From: Mesoaciditoga lauensis cd-1655R = DSM 25116
GTDB lineage: Bacteria; Thermotogota; Thermotogae; Mesoaciditogales; Mesoaciditogaceae
Length of the DNA stretch: 44,475 nt
Direction of reading: 5' to 3'
Assembly (NCBI RefSeq): GCF_000745455.1
Contig: NZ_JQJI01000019.1
Location: 1-44,475 of the forward strand
Part shown: positions 8,066-16,228 of the stretch, piece by piece
How positions within the stretch are numbered: the stretch's first letter is position 1
Layout: each line of letters starts with the position of its first letter
The notes under the pieces: model-generated
The model's database searches: none
Seen by the model: only the letters and a program-made list of their open reading frames with translations
What the model was told of the DNA's origin: nothing
Program-made: the position numbers and the translations under genes

Positions 8066-8791
8066 ATGAAAATAGCCATAGTAGGATTGGGACAAATAGG
8101 CGGCTCAATGGCGTTGAAGTTGCGCGAAGTTGGAGTGAAAGCGGATCTTTTCGATGTCGATCCAAAAATCTGTTCGTTGTTGAATGCGAATTGCAAGAAC
8201 TTTGACGGTAAGGGTTATGATTTGGTCGTTTTAGCTCTTCACATTCCAGTTCTTTTGAAAATCATGAATGAGTTGCCAAAAGATAACCTTTATCTTGATA
8301 CGGCATCCGTAAAATCTCAGGTGGTTGAAATGGCAAAAAAAGCCGGCTTGAGATTCATAGGCGGGCACCCTATTGCCGGAAATGAACGCGTAGGGCCAGA
8401 TTCATGGGATGCACATCTCTTTGAAGGAAAGCCATTTGCCCTTGTCGAGGTGAATGGCAATTTTGAGGATAAAAAAACAGTCGAAGAATTTGCCAAACTT
8501 TTAGGATCAAATCCAATATGGACAACCGCAAAAGAGCACGATGTATCACTTGCTCATACAAGCCATGCGCCTTATTTCGTTTCCGTTGCGGTAAAAAGGG
8601 TCGGAAAAAATCATGAAAAATTTGCGGGACCTGGTTATGAGTCCATGACAAGGCTTTCAAAACAAGATCCAAAGCTTGCAGATGTTTTTATCACGTACAA
8701 TGGTGTAAATACGGCAAAGGTGCTTCGAGAAGTTGCAAATGAAATTCTAAAAATGGCAGACGAGGTGGAAAAATGCAAAAATTCGGAATAA
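8066..8791 (+). CDS. tyrA: prephenate dehydrogenase
   Basis: TyrA oxidatively decarboxylates prephenate to 4-hydroxyphenylpyruvate, the direct precursor of tyrosine. The 241 residues begin with a Rossmann motif MKIAIVGLGQIGGSMALKL. They then show DTASVKSQVVEMA (about 73-85) and the substrate motif GGHPIAGNERVGPDSWDAHLF (about 94 onward, with its conserved His). HDVSLAHTSHAPYF (about 159-172) supplies further active-site His residues. There is no C-terminal ACT domain, so feedback control by tyrosine through that route is unlikely. The gene overlaps aroE by 19 bases. Confidence 0.93.
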   Translation: MKIAIVGLGQIGGSMALKLREVGVKADLFDVDPKICSLLNANCKNFDGKGYDLVVLALHIPVLLKIMNELPKDNLYLDTASVKSQVVEMAKKAGLRFIGGHPIAGNERVGPDSWDAHLFEGKPFALVEVNGNFEDKKTVEEFAKLLGSNPIWTTAKEHDVSLAHTSHAPYFVSVAVKRVGKNHEKFAGPGYESMTRLSKQDPKLADVFITYNGVNTAKVLREVANEILKMADEVEKCKNSE

Positions 8792-9573
8792 TTGGAGAAC
8801 ATCTTTCACATACTTTTTCTCCGCTTATTTACAACGAGCTTTTCAAAAAGCATGGGGTGAATGCCACATACAAAGTTTTGGAAATTCCCCGTGATGCTTT
8901 TGATTTCATAGTTAAGGACATAACCAGCGATCTTGCTGGATACAACGTAACCATTCCTTACAAATCCAAAATAATGGGATACTTAGAATCGGTCTCGCAG
9001 GATGCGAAAGAAATAGGAGCCGTCAACGTGGTGAACCACCTTAAAAAAGGGTTCAACACCGATTGGCAAGGTTTTAGAAAAAGCCTTGAAAATGTGAAAC
9101 TGAAAGGCAAATACGCCCTTGTTTTGGGTGCCGGCGGAGCAGCAAGGGCAATCTGTTATGCCCTGAAAAAAATGGATATAGACGTTTACATCACGAATCG
9201 CACAAGGGAAAGAGGAGAAAAGCTTGCGGCAGAATTCAATCTAAGATATGGAGTGCCTTCTTTATCCAAAGTGGCGCTGCTGGTTAACGCCACTCCAATT
9301 GGGATGTATCCAAACGTTGAAGAGATGCCTTCGATAGATTTGTCCAGGCTTTCAAAAAAATGTGTTGTTTACGATTTGGTCTACAATCCCCGTCCCACCA
9401 AGCTCATCCAGGAAGCTCAAAACAGGGGATTGAGAACGATAGATGGTCTCGAAATGTTGATACAGCAAGCCATTTTGAATTTGCGCGTATGGTCCCTTGA
9501 TGAATTGGCTGATGACTTGGAGAGAAACAAAAATTGGATTTACGAATCGCTTGAAAAAGTCAGACAAAGCTAA
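8773..9573 (+). CDS. aroE: shikimate dehydrogenase
   Basis: AroE reduces 3-dehydroshikimate to shikimate with NADPH. The 266 residues have the substrate site HTFSPLIYNELF (about 13-24) and GYNVTIPYKSKIM with the catalytic Lys (about 56-68). GAVNVV and NTDWQGF with the catalytic Asp follow. Next come the dinucleotide motif GAGGAARAI (about 119-127) and NATPIGMYPN. Length is normal. The ATG lies inside the end of tyrA behind GAGGTGGAAAA, which implies coupled translation. The unit ends here, and the 231-base gap to the sugar operon holds that operon's promoter. Confidence 0.95.
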   Translation: MQKFGIIGEHLSHTFSPLIYNELFKKHGVNATYKVLEIPRDAFDFIVKDITSDLAGYNVTIPYKSKIMGYLESVSQDAKEIGAVNVVNHLKKGFNTDWQGFRKSLENVKLKGKYALVLGAGGAARAICYALKKMDIDVYITNRTRERGEKLAAEFNLRYGVPSLSKVALLVNATPIGMYPNVEEMPSIDLSRLSKKCVVYDLVYNPRPTKLIQEAQNRGLRTIDGLEMLIQQAILNLRVWSLDELADDLERNKNWIYESLEKVRQS

Positions 9574-9691
9574 GAGGTATTTTAAGAGATCGCGAGAAAA
9601 CAAAAGAATTTTTGAGGAATAATTAAAAAAAGAGAATTAATTTCTCATAAATGATGTAAAGTGTTATTAATCATCAATAAACGAATTTGCG

Positions 9692-9733
9692 TTGAAAAAA
9701 GAATGAATGTATTATATAAGTAAACGTTTACTT
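9692..9733 (+). promoter_or_regulatory. promoter with a LacI-type operator for the sugar operon
   Basis: TTGAAA (9692-9697), a 17-base spacer and TATAAG (9715-9720) form a promoter. A perfect 16-bp palindrome, AAGTAAACGTTTACTT (9718-9733), overlaps the -10 and the expected start site. Its centre, AACGTT, is typical of operators bound by LacI/GalR-family repressors, so repression relieved by a sugar is likely. No LacI-family gene is present in the window. Confidence 0.7.
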
Positions 9734-9762
9734 TAAATTTTATTTTTTCGTAAAAATCACTC

Positions 9763-9778
9763 TGCTGTTTTAACAGCA
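9763..9778 (+). promoter_or_regulatory. small 5'UTR hairpin upstream of the sugar-binding protein
   Basis: TGCTGTT and AACAGCA arms enclose a two-base TT centre (effectively a four-base loop). The element ends about 13 bases before the AAGGAGGG ribosome site. It may stabilise the leader or act as a second operator. Confidence 0.35.
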
Positions 9779-9804
9779 CGAGTAACTAAAAAGGAGGGAT
9801 TTGA

Positions 9805-11079
9805 ATGAGGTTTAAAACGATGTTGTTGGTAGTCGTTGCAGTGCTAGTATTTGGTGCACTATCAATGGCTCAACCCCTGCAACTGGCATTCTGGGGGGGA
9901 TGGACAGGTCCGGATGGCAATGTTATGCGTCAACTTGTCGCAGAATACAACAGTACACATCCTAACGTTCATGTAACGTTGACCACCATGCAATGGACAC
10001 CTCTTTTCACAAAATTTTTAGTCTCTTCTAGAGGCGGACAATCCCCGAATATTTTGGCAATGCATGGTCCTGATGTTCCGGAATTTGCTTCGTATGGATT
10101 ACTTACTCCTATTGGAAATGTCATAAAAGCAGCTGGTTTTACTGCAAAAGATTTTGCCCCTGCTGCGTGGAATGGGACTTTCTACGATGAAAAACAATAC
10201 GCGTTTCCACTTGATTTACATATGAATTCCATCTACTACAACAAGAAACTTTTTGAAAAAGCAGGAATCACTCCTCCTACGGGTTGGATAAGTGGTAAAG
10301 AATTTTTGAACATGGCCATTAAACTTACGATTGACAAAAATGGAAAGCATCCTGGCGAACTTGGCTTCGATCCAAATAACATTGTTCAATATGGAATAGC
10401 CCTTTATTCTCTGAATTGGCACGGATTTTTGGAATGGTATGAGCTTTTGAGACAGGAAGGATATGATTTTCTCAATCCTTCAATGGATAAAGTTGGTTAT
10501 CCGTTGGAAGCTGGTGAGAAAGCTTGGAAGTGGTTGCAAGATCTATTTTTTAAATATCACGTAGCCCCAGTAGGAGCCAACAGTCCACTTCAAGATTTCT
10601 TAATTGGAAAAACTGCAATGCTCGAAGACGGTCCATGGGAAATACCGGCGATGAAAGCGCAAAAAGGATTAGAATGGGGCACATTCCCAATACCACAGGT
10701 ATTCGCTCACAAAGCCGTTTGGGGAAGTGGCCATGTCTTAACAATACCAGTTCATCAGGATAAAGCTCATATGAAAGCAGCGGAAGACTTTGTCATCTGG
10801 TTGGTAAAGCATTCAGATAAATGGGCACTCTCTGGCAACATACCGGCGTACAATCCAGCGAGAAAGTATGCCTCCAGTCTTGTAGGACGTAATGGATTCC
10901 TCAAATCTGCAGAATACGTTGCCATGCTTCCGAGAATACCAAAAGAATCACAGGTCTTTTCTTCTGCTTCAGTAAGCCCAATTGTCGTTGCAGGACAAAA
11001 TATTCTCGTGAGAAACCAGGATATAATGTCCGTTATGAAATGGATGAATCAACAAATAGACATGATACTCGCTCAATAA
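9805..11079 (+). CDS. ABC transporter sugar-binding protein, family 1
   Basis: This is an exported receptor for a carbohydrate importer. The 424 residues start with a signal peptide (MRFKTMLLVVVAVLVFGALSMA, cleaved before QPLQLAFWGGW). It has family 1 features: GPDGNVMRQLVAEYNSTHP (about 32-50), the NSIYYNKKLFEKAGITPPTG segment (about 137-156), and an aromatic-rich C-terminal half suited to stacking against sugar rings. An AAGGAGGG site precedes the ATG at 9805. It is followed by a strong hairpin and then its two permeases. Neighbouring enzymes hint at a sialic-acid-like or deoxy sugar ligand, but the ligand cannot be read from the sequence. Confidence 0.92.
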   Translation: MRFKTMLLVVVAVLVFGALSMAQPLQLAFWGGWTGPDGNVMRQLVAEYNSTHPNVHVTLTTMQWTPLFTKFLVSSRGGQSPNILAMHGPDVPEFASYGLLTPIGNVIKAAGFTAKDFAPAAWNGTFYDEKQYAFPLDLHMNSIYYNKKLFEKAGITPPTGWISGKEFLNMAIKLTIDKNGKHPGELGFDPNNIVQYGIALYSLNWHGFLEWYELLRQEGYDFLNPSMDKVGYPLEAGEKAWKWLQDLFFKYHVAPVGANSPLQDFLIGKTAMLEDGPWEIPAMKAQKGLEWGTFPIPQVFAHKAVWGSGHVLTIPVHQDKAHMKAAEDFVIWLVKHSDKWALSGNIPAYNPARKYASSLVGRNGFLKSAEYVAMLPRIPKESQVFSSASVSPIVVAGQNILVRNQDIMSVMKWMNQQIDMILAQ

Positions 11080-11088
11080 GTGTTTTAT

Positions 11089-11117
11089 TTCCAGAAGCCA
11101 CGATGTGGCTTCTGGAA
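11089..11117 (+). terminator. intercistronic hairpin after the sugar-binding protein gene
   Basis: Perfect 12-bp arms TTCCAGAAGCCA and TGGCTTCTGGAA enclose the loop CGATG. No T-run follows (ATAACTTTG), so it is more likely an mRNA-stabilising or partial-termination hairpin. It would favour high expression of the binding protein relative to the permeases. Confidence 0.65.
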
Positions 11118-11150
11118 TAACTTTGAATATGAAGTGAACGGGGGAAAGAA

Positions 11151-12029
11151 ATGAAGAGCAAAAAGAAATCTTACAAATGGGTGCCGTATTTGTTTTTAAT
11201 TCCGTACCTCATCGCATTTTTTGCTTTTAGATTTGGTCCTTCAATAGCTGGTTTTTTTATAAGTCTTACAAGATGGAATATAGTTGGGCAGGCAAAGTTC
11301 GTTGGTTTTACCAATTTTGTAGAACTTTTCAAGGATCCAAATTTTATAAAGAGTTTGGTAAACACTTTGTATTTCATGTTGTTAACCGTTCCATCGTTGG
11401 TAATAGGCGGTTTGCTAATTGCCATGCTTGTCGATCAGCCTTTAAAAGGAAGAATGGCAGCACGAACATTCGTTTTTATGCCTTACGTGATTATGTCAAC
11501 CGTTGTTGGAGTTATCTGGTTGTGGATATTCGATACCCACTTTGGAATTTTAAATTATTATTTAGGCTTTTTGGGTATAAAGCCCATTGCGTGGCTCTCG
11601 AGTATCAATTGGGCAATGCCAGCTGTGGCAATTGCCACGGTATGGTGGACAATAGGCTTTAACATGATATTATTTCTTGCAGGACTTCAAGATATTCCTA
11701 ACGAATTAAAAGAAGCTGCTCGCATAGATGGTGCATCCAGTTGGCAAGTATTTTGGAATGTAACTCTTCCCCTTTTGACTCCCACCACAATTGTGGTGGT
11801 CATGCTAACACTCATAAACACCTTTCAAGTTTTCGCACAAGTTTACGTTATGACTGGTGGAGGGCCTTCTTTGGCAACGCTTACAGTTGTGCAGTACATG
11901 TACGTTCAATCTTTCCAGTACTATAGGTTGGGATACGGCTCAGCAATAGCGTACGTGATATTCATGTTCCTGGTAGCTTTTATACTTATAGAGAAGAAAT
12001 TCTTGAAGAGGTTTGGTGATGAAAATTGA
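11151..12029 (+). CDS. ABC sugar transporter permease, MalF/UgpA type
   Basis: This is an inner-membrane channel subunit. The 292 residues carry about six hydrophobic helices, starting at YLFLIPYLIAFFAF (about 13-26). The EAA loop that contacts the ATPase reads ELKEAARIDGASSWQVFWNV (about 186-205). It pairs with the following permease, which overlaps it by four bases. No ATPase subunit gene is in this operon. In many sugar operons of this type a shared, distantly encoded MsmK-like ATPase serves several importers, and that is inferred here. Confidence 0.94.
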   Translation: MKSKKKSYKWVPYLFLIPYLIAFFAFRFGPSIAGFFISLTRWNIVGQAKFVGFTNFVELFKDPNFIKSLVNTLYFMLLTVPSLVIGGLLIAMLVDQPLKGRMAARTFVFMPYVIMSTVVGVIWLWIFDTHFGILNYYLGFLGIKPIAWLSSINWAMPAVAIATVWWTIGFNMILFLAGLQDIPNELKEAARIDGASSWQVFWNVTLPLLTPTTIVVVMLTLINTFQVFAQVYVMTGGGPSLATLTVVQYMYVQSFQYYRLGYGSAIAYVIFMFLVAFILIEKKFLKRFGDEN

Positions 12030-12877
12030 AAAATAGAGGGAAAAAACGCTTGATAAGGCTTTTGTTGTACTTTTTCCTAGTTTTATGTATCGTTACCTCT
12101 TTTTTTCCCATTCTTTGGATGACTGTTAGCGCTTTTAAGCCAGAAGGAGAAATATTGAGTTATCCCCCCCAGTGGATACCGTTGCATCCAACCTGGTCTA
12201 ATTTTTCTTACGTTCTAAGTAAATTTAATTTTGCCCGTTGGACTTTTAACAGTGTGGTTTCAGCTGTAGTTGCGATGATAATAGTGATATTTATAGATTC
12301 ACTCGCGGCGTTTGCCTTTGCAAGGATGAGATTTCGAAGTAACAAAGTGCTTTATTCCATCATTATATCCATGCTTATGGTTCCAATTCAGGTAACTATA
12401 GTGCCCTTATATCTTATGTTTGCAAACGTAAATCTTTTGAATACGTTAATAGCCCTCATTTTGCCAACCACGGGAAACGTGACAGGTGTTTTCATCCTAA
12501 CTAGTTTCTTCAAAAGCGTACCTCAAGATCTTTTAGATGCCGCCATAGTTGATGGAGCGGGAAGCTTCAAAATATGGTGGTCAATAATGCTTCCACTTGC
12601 AAGGCCGTCTATTAGTGCAGTGGCCATTATTACCTTTATGAGTAATTGGACAAGCTTCTTATGGCCATTGGTATCTGTAAGTTCAGATGCTTCGCGAACT
12701 TTGCCTGTAGGAATTGCACAATTCTTTGGAGGGCAAAGTGGCGTGAGTGGTTCAGCACCTCAATATGGTCCAGCTATGGCCGCCGCTTTGATGGCCACCA
12801 TTCCGGCAGTAGCGATATTTTTATTCTTACAGCGCTACTTTGTTAAGGGCATCATGATGACGGGGATAAAAGGATGA
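12026..12877 (+). CDS. ABC sugar transporter permease, MalG/UgpE type
   Basis: This is the second channel subunit. The 283 residues have an N-terminal helix (LIRLLLYFFLVLCIVTSFF), the characteristic PILWMTVSAFKP (about 28-39), and an EAA-type loop reading DLLDAAIVDGAGSFKIWWSI (about 168-187). It ends with the usual YFVKGIMMTGIKG. It begins at TTG (12026), which overlaps the stop of the preceding permease. It also overlaps the next gene by four bases, which indicates a continuous operon from transporter into catabolic enzymes. Confidence 0.93.
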   Translation: MKNRGKKRLIRLLLYFFLVLCIVTSFFPILWMTVSAFKPEGEILSYPPQWIPLHPTWSNFSYVLSKFNFARWTFNSVVSAVVAMIIVIFIDSLAAFAFARMRFRSNKVLYSIIISMLMVPIQVTIVPLYLMFANVNLLNTLIALILPTTGNVTGVFILTSFFKSVPQDLLDAAIVDGAGSFKIWWSIMLPLARPSISAVAIITFMSNWTSFLWPLVSVSSDASRTLPVGIAQFFGGQSGVSGSAPQYGPAMAAALMATIPAVAIFLFLQRYFVKGIMMTGIKG

Positions 12878-13842
12878 TGAAGGATTTGTTTACTTTATCA
12901 GATGTATTGCAACAAGAGCTTTATCCTCCTATGCATCATTCTATAAGTGTAGATCAAGTTGAAAACAAAGTTATGGCTGTATGGTATTCAGCATCGTATG
13001 AAACAGCACCAGATAGCGTGATTTATTCATCTACATTCGAGAATGGTAAATGGAGTGCTCCAAAAACTGTTGTTAAGCTTCCTGGATTTGGATTGGGTAA
13101 CCCGGTGCTTTGGAAATTGCCAGACAAAGACGAAATGTGGCTTTTATTTGTGGTATTGCCAGAGAAAAGTTGGAAGAGTGCGATAATTGCCAGAAAAATC
13201 TCGAGAGATAAAGGAAAAACTTGGTCTGACATTGAGTTCATAAGTGAACAACGAGGATTAATGACAAAATCAAAGCCTATTAAATTATCGAATGGGAGAT
13301 ATTTGATACCAATTTATGACGAAAAGGAATGGTCTCCAATGGCATTGATTTCAGAAAAAGATGGTAATGGGTGGAATTTGTACGGTGATACGACAGTTAA
13401 AGGCGTAATACAGCCTAATGTGGTGGAACTTGATAACGGTACTTTGCTAATGCTGAGTAGAACAAAGATGGGAAGAATGTATTATTCTCTTTCGTTTAAT
13501 CAAGGTTTAAGCTGGATTTCTTCATCAAAAATGGATGTTCCTAATCCAAACAGTGGTATTTCTCTTGTTAAGATTGAAGAAAAGAAAATATTTTTGTTAG
13601 CCTACAATCATTCAGAGTTTTTTAGAAATCGTATTGACATTTCGATATCACACGATGGATTTTCATGGTCGAAGCCCATAAATGTGTTTAGAGGAAACGG
13701 AGAATATTCATATCCTTGTATTTTGGTCCATTCGGAAAACGTTCACGTTTTTTTTACCCAAAATAGGGTGAATTTCATCGATGCTTGCGCAAACCTAAAT
13801 GAAATTTTAAAAACGGATATAAGAGGTGAAGACGATGCTTGA
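12874..13842 (+). CDS. sialidase-like BNR/Asp-box repeat protein, cytoplasmic
   Basis: The 322 residues form a likely six-bladed beta-propeller of the sialidase fold. Three Asp-box-like repeats are visible: SRDKGKTWSD (about 110-119), SFNQGLSWIS (about 208-217) and SHDGFSWSK (about 262-270). There is no signal peptide, so if it is a glycosidase it acts on imported sugar. Its place after the permeases (four-base ATGA overlap) and before a NanA/DapA-family aldolase supports a role in breaking down a sialic-acid-like or other sugar-acid substrate. Related BNR proteins have other activities, so the substrate and even catalysis are uncertain. Confidence 0.75.
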   Translation: MMKDLFTLSDVLQQELYPPMHHSISVDQVENKVMAVWYSASYETAPDSVIYSSTFENGKWSAPKTVVKLPGFGLGNPVLWKLPDKDEMWLLFVVLPEKSWKSAIIARKISRDKGKTWSDIEFISEQRGLMTKSKPIKLSNGRYLIPIYDEKEWSPMALISEKDGNGWNLYGDTTVKGVIQPNVVELDNGTLLMLSRTKMGRMYYSLSFNQGLSWISSSKMDVPNPNSGISLVKIEEKKIFLLAYNHSEFFRNRIDISISHDGFSWSKPINVFRGNGEYSYPCILVHSENVHVFFTQNRVNFIDACANLNEILKTDIRGEDDA

Positions 13843-14740
13843 AGGAGTTGTGATAGCTGTAGTAACTCCCATGTCTAAGAATGGAGGAAGAGTTGATTTT
13901 GAAGCCATTCCACCTTACGTCGATTTTCTCGTTGAAAAAGGGGTAAATGGCCTTTTTGTTAATGGTACAACATCTGAGGGATTGTTGCTGAGCATAGATG
14001 AAAGAAGGCGCGTCCTTGAAGCCTTTCTTAGAGCAGCAAGTGGAAGGGTGAAAGTTATCGCGCATTGTGGGGCGACGAGACTGAAAGAAGTACTTGCGTT
14101 GGTTGAACATGCTCAGAAAAGCGGTGCAGATGGAGTGGGTATAGTTACACCTTTTTATTACAGAATTGGGGAAAAAGAGATGGAAAACTTTTACGCCAAA
14201 ATAGGGGAAAAATTTCATGATATTCCCATATACCTTTACAACATTCCGTCTTTGACTAACAACTGGATTACCCCACAAATTGCCACCAATTTGCATGAGA
14301 AATATTCAAACATCATGGGAGTTAAAGACAGCAGCGGAAATTTTTCCCACGTGCTATCCCTCATAAATGATACTCCAGATGATTTTTCGGTGTTAACTGG
14401 CTACGACAGGGCTTTTGCCTCTGTGCTTTTTGCTGGAGGAAAAGGTTGCGTTTCTGGGCCGGCAACGGTTTTTCCGGAATTTTTCGTTAAAGTTTGGAAG
14501 TCCTTTAAAGCCGGAAAATATTCTCAAGCAAAAGAATATCAAAGGAAACTCACAAAATTATCGTTGGCTCTTGGTGATGGAGCCAGCATTCCGCTTTTGA
14601 AAGCCGCTTTAGAATGGAGAGGTGTAAAAGTTGGTGGGGTTAGAACACCACTTTTGGATCTGGAGGAAGATGAAGCAAGGATCTATAAAGAAAGAATAAG
14701 CAAAGTTTTGAAGGAAGTAGGATTGAAATGGAAAATATGA
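13835..14740 (+). CDS. DapA/NanA-family aldolase (sugar-acid or N-acetylneuraminate lyase-like)
   Basis: This is a class I (Schiff-base) aldolase of the dihydrodipicolinate synthase superfamily, 301 residues from the preferred ATG. The lysine is in GVKDSSGN (about 161-168) and the catalytic Tyr in YLYNIPSLTNNW (about 133-144). The substrate loop reads FVNGTTSEGLLL (about 43-54), where the usual G-T-T-G-E has Ser in place of the second Gly. YNIPSL resembles NanA, while KDSSGN is common in 2-keto-3-deoxy sugar-acid aldolases. A dedicated lysine pathway role is unlikely inside a sugar operon. I chose ATG 13835 over GTG 13826 because AGAGGTGA sits just before it. Confidence 0.85.
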   Translation: MLEGVVIAVVTPMSKNGGRVDFEAIPPYVDFLVEKGVNGLFVNGTTSEGLLLSIDERRRVLEAFLRAASGRVKVIAHCGATRLKEVLALVEHAQKSGADGVGIVTPFYYRIGEKEMENFYAKIGEKFHDIPIYLYNIPSLTNNWITPQIATNLHEKYSNIMGVKDSSGNFSHVLSLINDTPDDFSVLTGYDRAFASVLFAGGKGCVSGPATVFPEFFVKVWKSFKAGKYSQAKEYQRKLTKLSLALGDGASIPLLKAALEWRGVKVGGVRTPLLDLEEDEARIYKERISKVLKEVGLKWKI

Positions 14741-14800
14741 AAAGTAAAAAAGCATTTTACATAGTTTGAAACATAAAGAGGACAAAGAGGTGAGAGGATC

Positions 14801-16228
14801 ATGGAGAAGATAAAAGTCGGAATAATGACCTTCTCTGATGGGAGGAAAAACGTTAACGATGAGTTATTGGAAATAAACAAAAAATTTCAAAAGGCAATAG
14901 TGGAAGCTTTGGAAGCCACAAATGAAGTTGAGATGATAGAGGCTGATGAGATAATTTCTAAGCCTTCACTTGCTAAAAGGGAAGCTCTAAAATTGAGGGA
15001 AAGAGGAGCCGAATTAACGATATTCAATTACTCCGTTTGGGCTTTCCCACATTTTTCTGTGATAGCAAGCAAATTCGCACCATCACCTTTTCTCCTTTTT
15101 GGCAACATAAACCCACAGTATCCTGGAATGGTTGGAATGCTTGCAGCCGCTGGAGCGTTAGATCAAACTGGCATTATTCACAAAAGGTTATGGGGAGATA
15201 TCAACGATGAAAACGTTCTGAGAAAGGTCATGTCTTTTGTGAGAGCCGCATCGACTTTTAATTCTTTGAAAGGGCAAAGGTACGGTGTGATAGGTGGAAG
15301 GCCTATGGGAATGTACACAACCGTTCCGAACGTTGACCTTTGGAATTCCATTTTTGGTATAGACGTTGAACATATAGATCAATACGAAGTTATAAGGCTG
15401 TCCGAAAAGGTTGAAGAATCCCGTGCTCAAGAGGGATTGAAGTGGCTTGAGAAAATGGCAAAGAAAATTCATTACGATGGAAAGCAGCTTACTCCGGAAA
15501 AGCTTAAAACGCAGATAAAGAGCTATCATGCCATACAACGTATCATAGAAAACAACGAGTTGGATTTTGCTGGAATTAAAGGGCAACCAGAATTGACGGA
15601 CAATTTTGTTACCATGGATGTGGCGGAAGCTTTCATGAACGATCCGTACGATTGGGAAGGAGAACACGAACCTTTCGTCCTAGCCACGGAAGCGGATTCT
15701 GATGGGGCTCTCACAATGCAGATATTCAAGCTCATAGCAAGAACGCCCGTTCTTTTTGCCGACGTTCGCCATTACGATGCGGAAGATAATTTCTTTGATC
15801 TCTGCAATTCCGGTGAGCATGCAACTTATTTTGCCGGCAAGTCGTTCGATCCGCAAGAAAACCTGAAAAAGGTTGAATTCTATCCAGAAGGTTTCTACTT
15901 CCCCGCCGGTGGCGCATCTGTAAGGCATATCGCCGCACCAGGAGAGGTTACACTTGCGCGTCTTGCAAGGAAGAACGGAAAGTATTGGATGGCGATTTTA
16001 CCCGCTGAGTTTATGGATTTTGGAGAGGAAAAGAACGAAGAAAAGGCAAGAGCCACACAGGTGGAGTGGCCTCACGCTTTTGCAAGGTTGAAGGTTGATG
16101 CCCAAGAATTCCTTTCCACTTACGATTCAAATCACACTCATGGTGTTTACGGTAATTATGTGGAAGAATTGGTGGACTTTTGTAAAATCGCCGGTATAGA
16201 CTACAAGATCTACGGAGGTAAAGAATGA
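14801..16228 (+). CDS. L-fucose/L-arabinose isomerase-family protein
   Basis: Members interconvert aldose and ketose sugars using a metal. The 475 residues are shorter than E. coli FucI (about 590) but keep its C-terminal metal-site pattern. A Glu lies in LATEADSDGALTMQ (about 292-305), an Asp in VLFADVRHYD (about 314-323), and a His in YDSNHTHGVYGNY (about 446-458). The N-terminal half has the Rossmann-like GVIGGRPMGMYT (about 164-175). It is separated from the aldolase by 60 bases and overlaps the kinase by four bases, so isomerase and kinase form an aldose to ketose to ketose-phosphate pair. The exact sugar is unknown. Confidence 0.85.
   Translation: MEKIKVGIMTFSDGRKNVNDELLEINKKFQKAIVEALEATNEVEMIEADEIISKPSLAKREALKLRERGAELTIFNYSVWAFPHFSVIASKFAPSPFLLFGNINPQYPGMVGMLAAAGALDQTGIIHKRLWGDINDENVLRKVMSFVRAASTFNSLKGQRYGVIGGRPMGMYTTVPNVDLWNSIFGIDVEHIDQYEVIRLSEKVEESRAQEGLKWLEKMAKKIHYDGKQLTPEKLKTQIKSYHAIQRIIENNELDFAGIKGQPELTDNFVTMDVAEAFMNDPYDWEGEHEPFVLATEADSDGALTMQIFKLIARTPVLFADVRHYDAEDNFFDLCNSGEHATYFAGKSFDPQENLKKVEFYPEGFYFPAGGASVRHIAAPGEVTLARLARKNGKYWMAILPAEFMDFGEEKNEEKARATQVEWPHAFARLKVDAQEFLSTYDSNHTHGVYGNYVEELVDFCKIAGIDYKIYGGKE

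Noticed and set aside
9630-9646. Terminator after aroE
   Set aside because: The GAGAA/TTCTC stem is only five pairs long and has no T-run.
13826-13834. GTG start three codons upstream of the aldolase ATG
   Set aside because: It lies within the AGAGGTGA ribosome site.
13835-14740. Dedicated dapA of lysine synthesis
   Set aside because: It sits inside a sugar operon, and the loop and Tyr motif resemble sugar-acid aldolases and NanA more than DapA.
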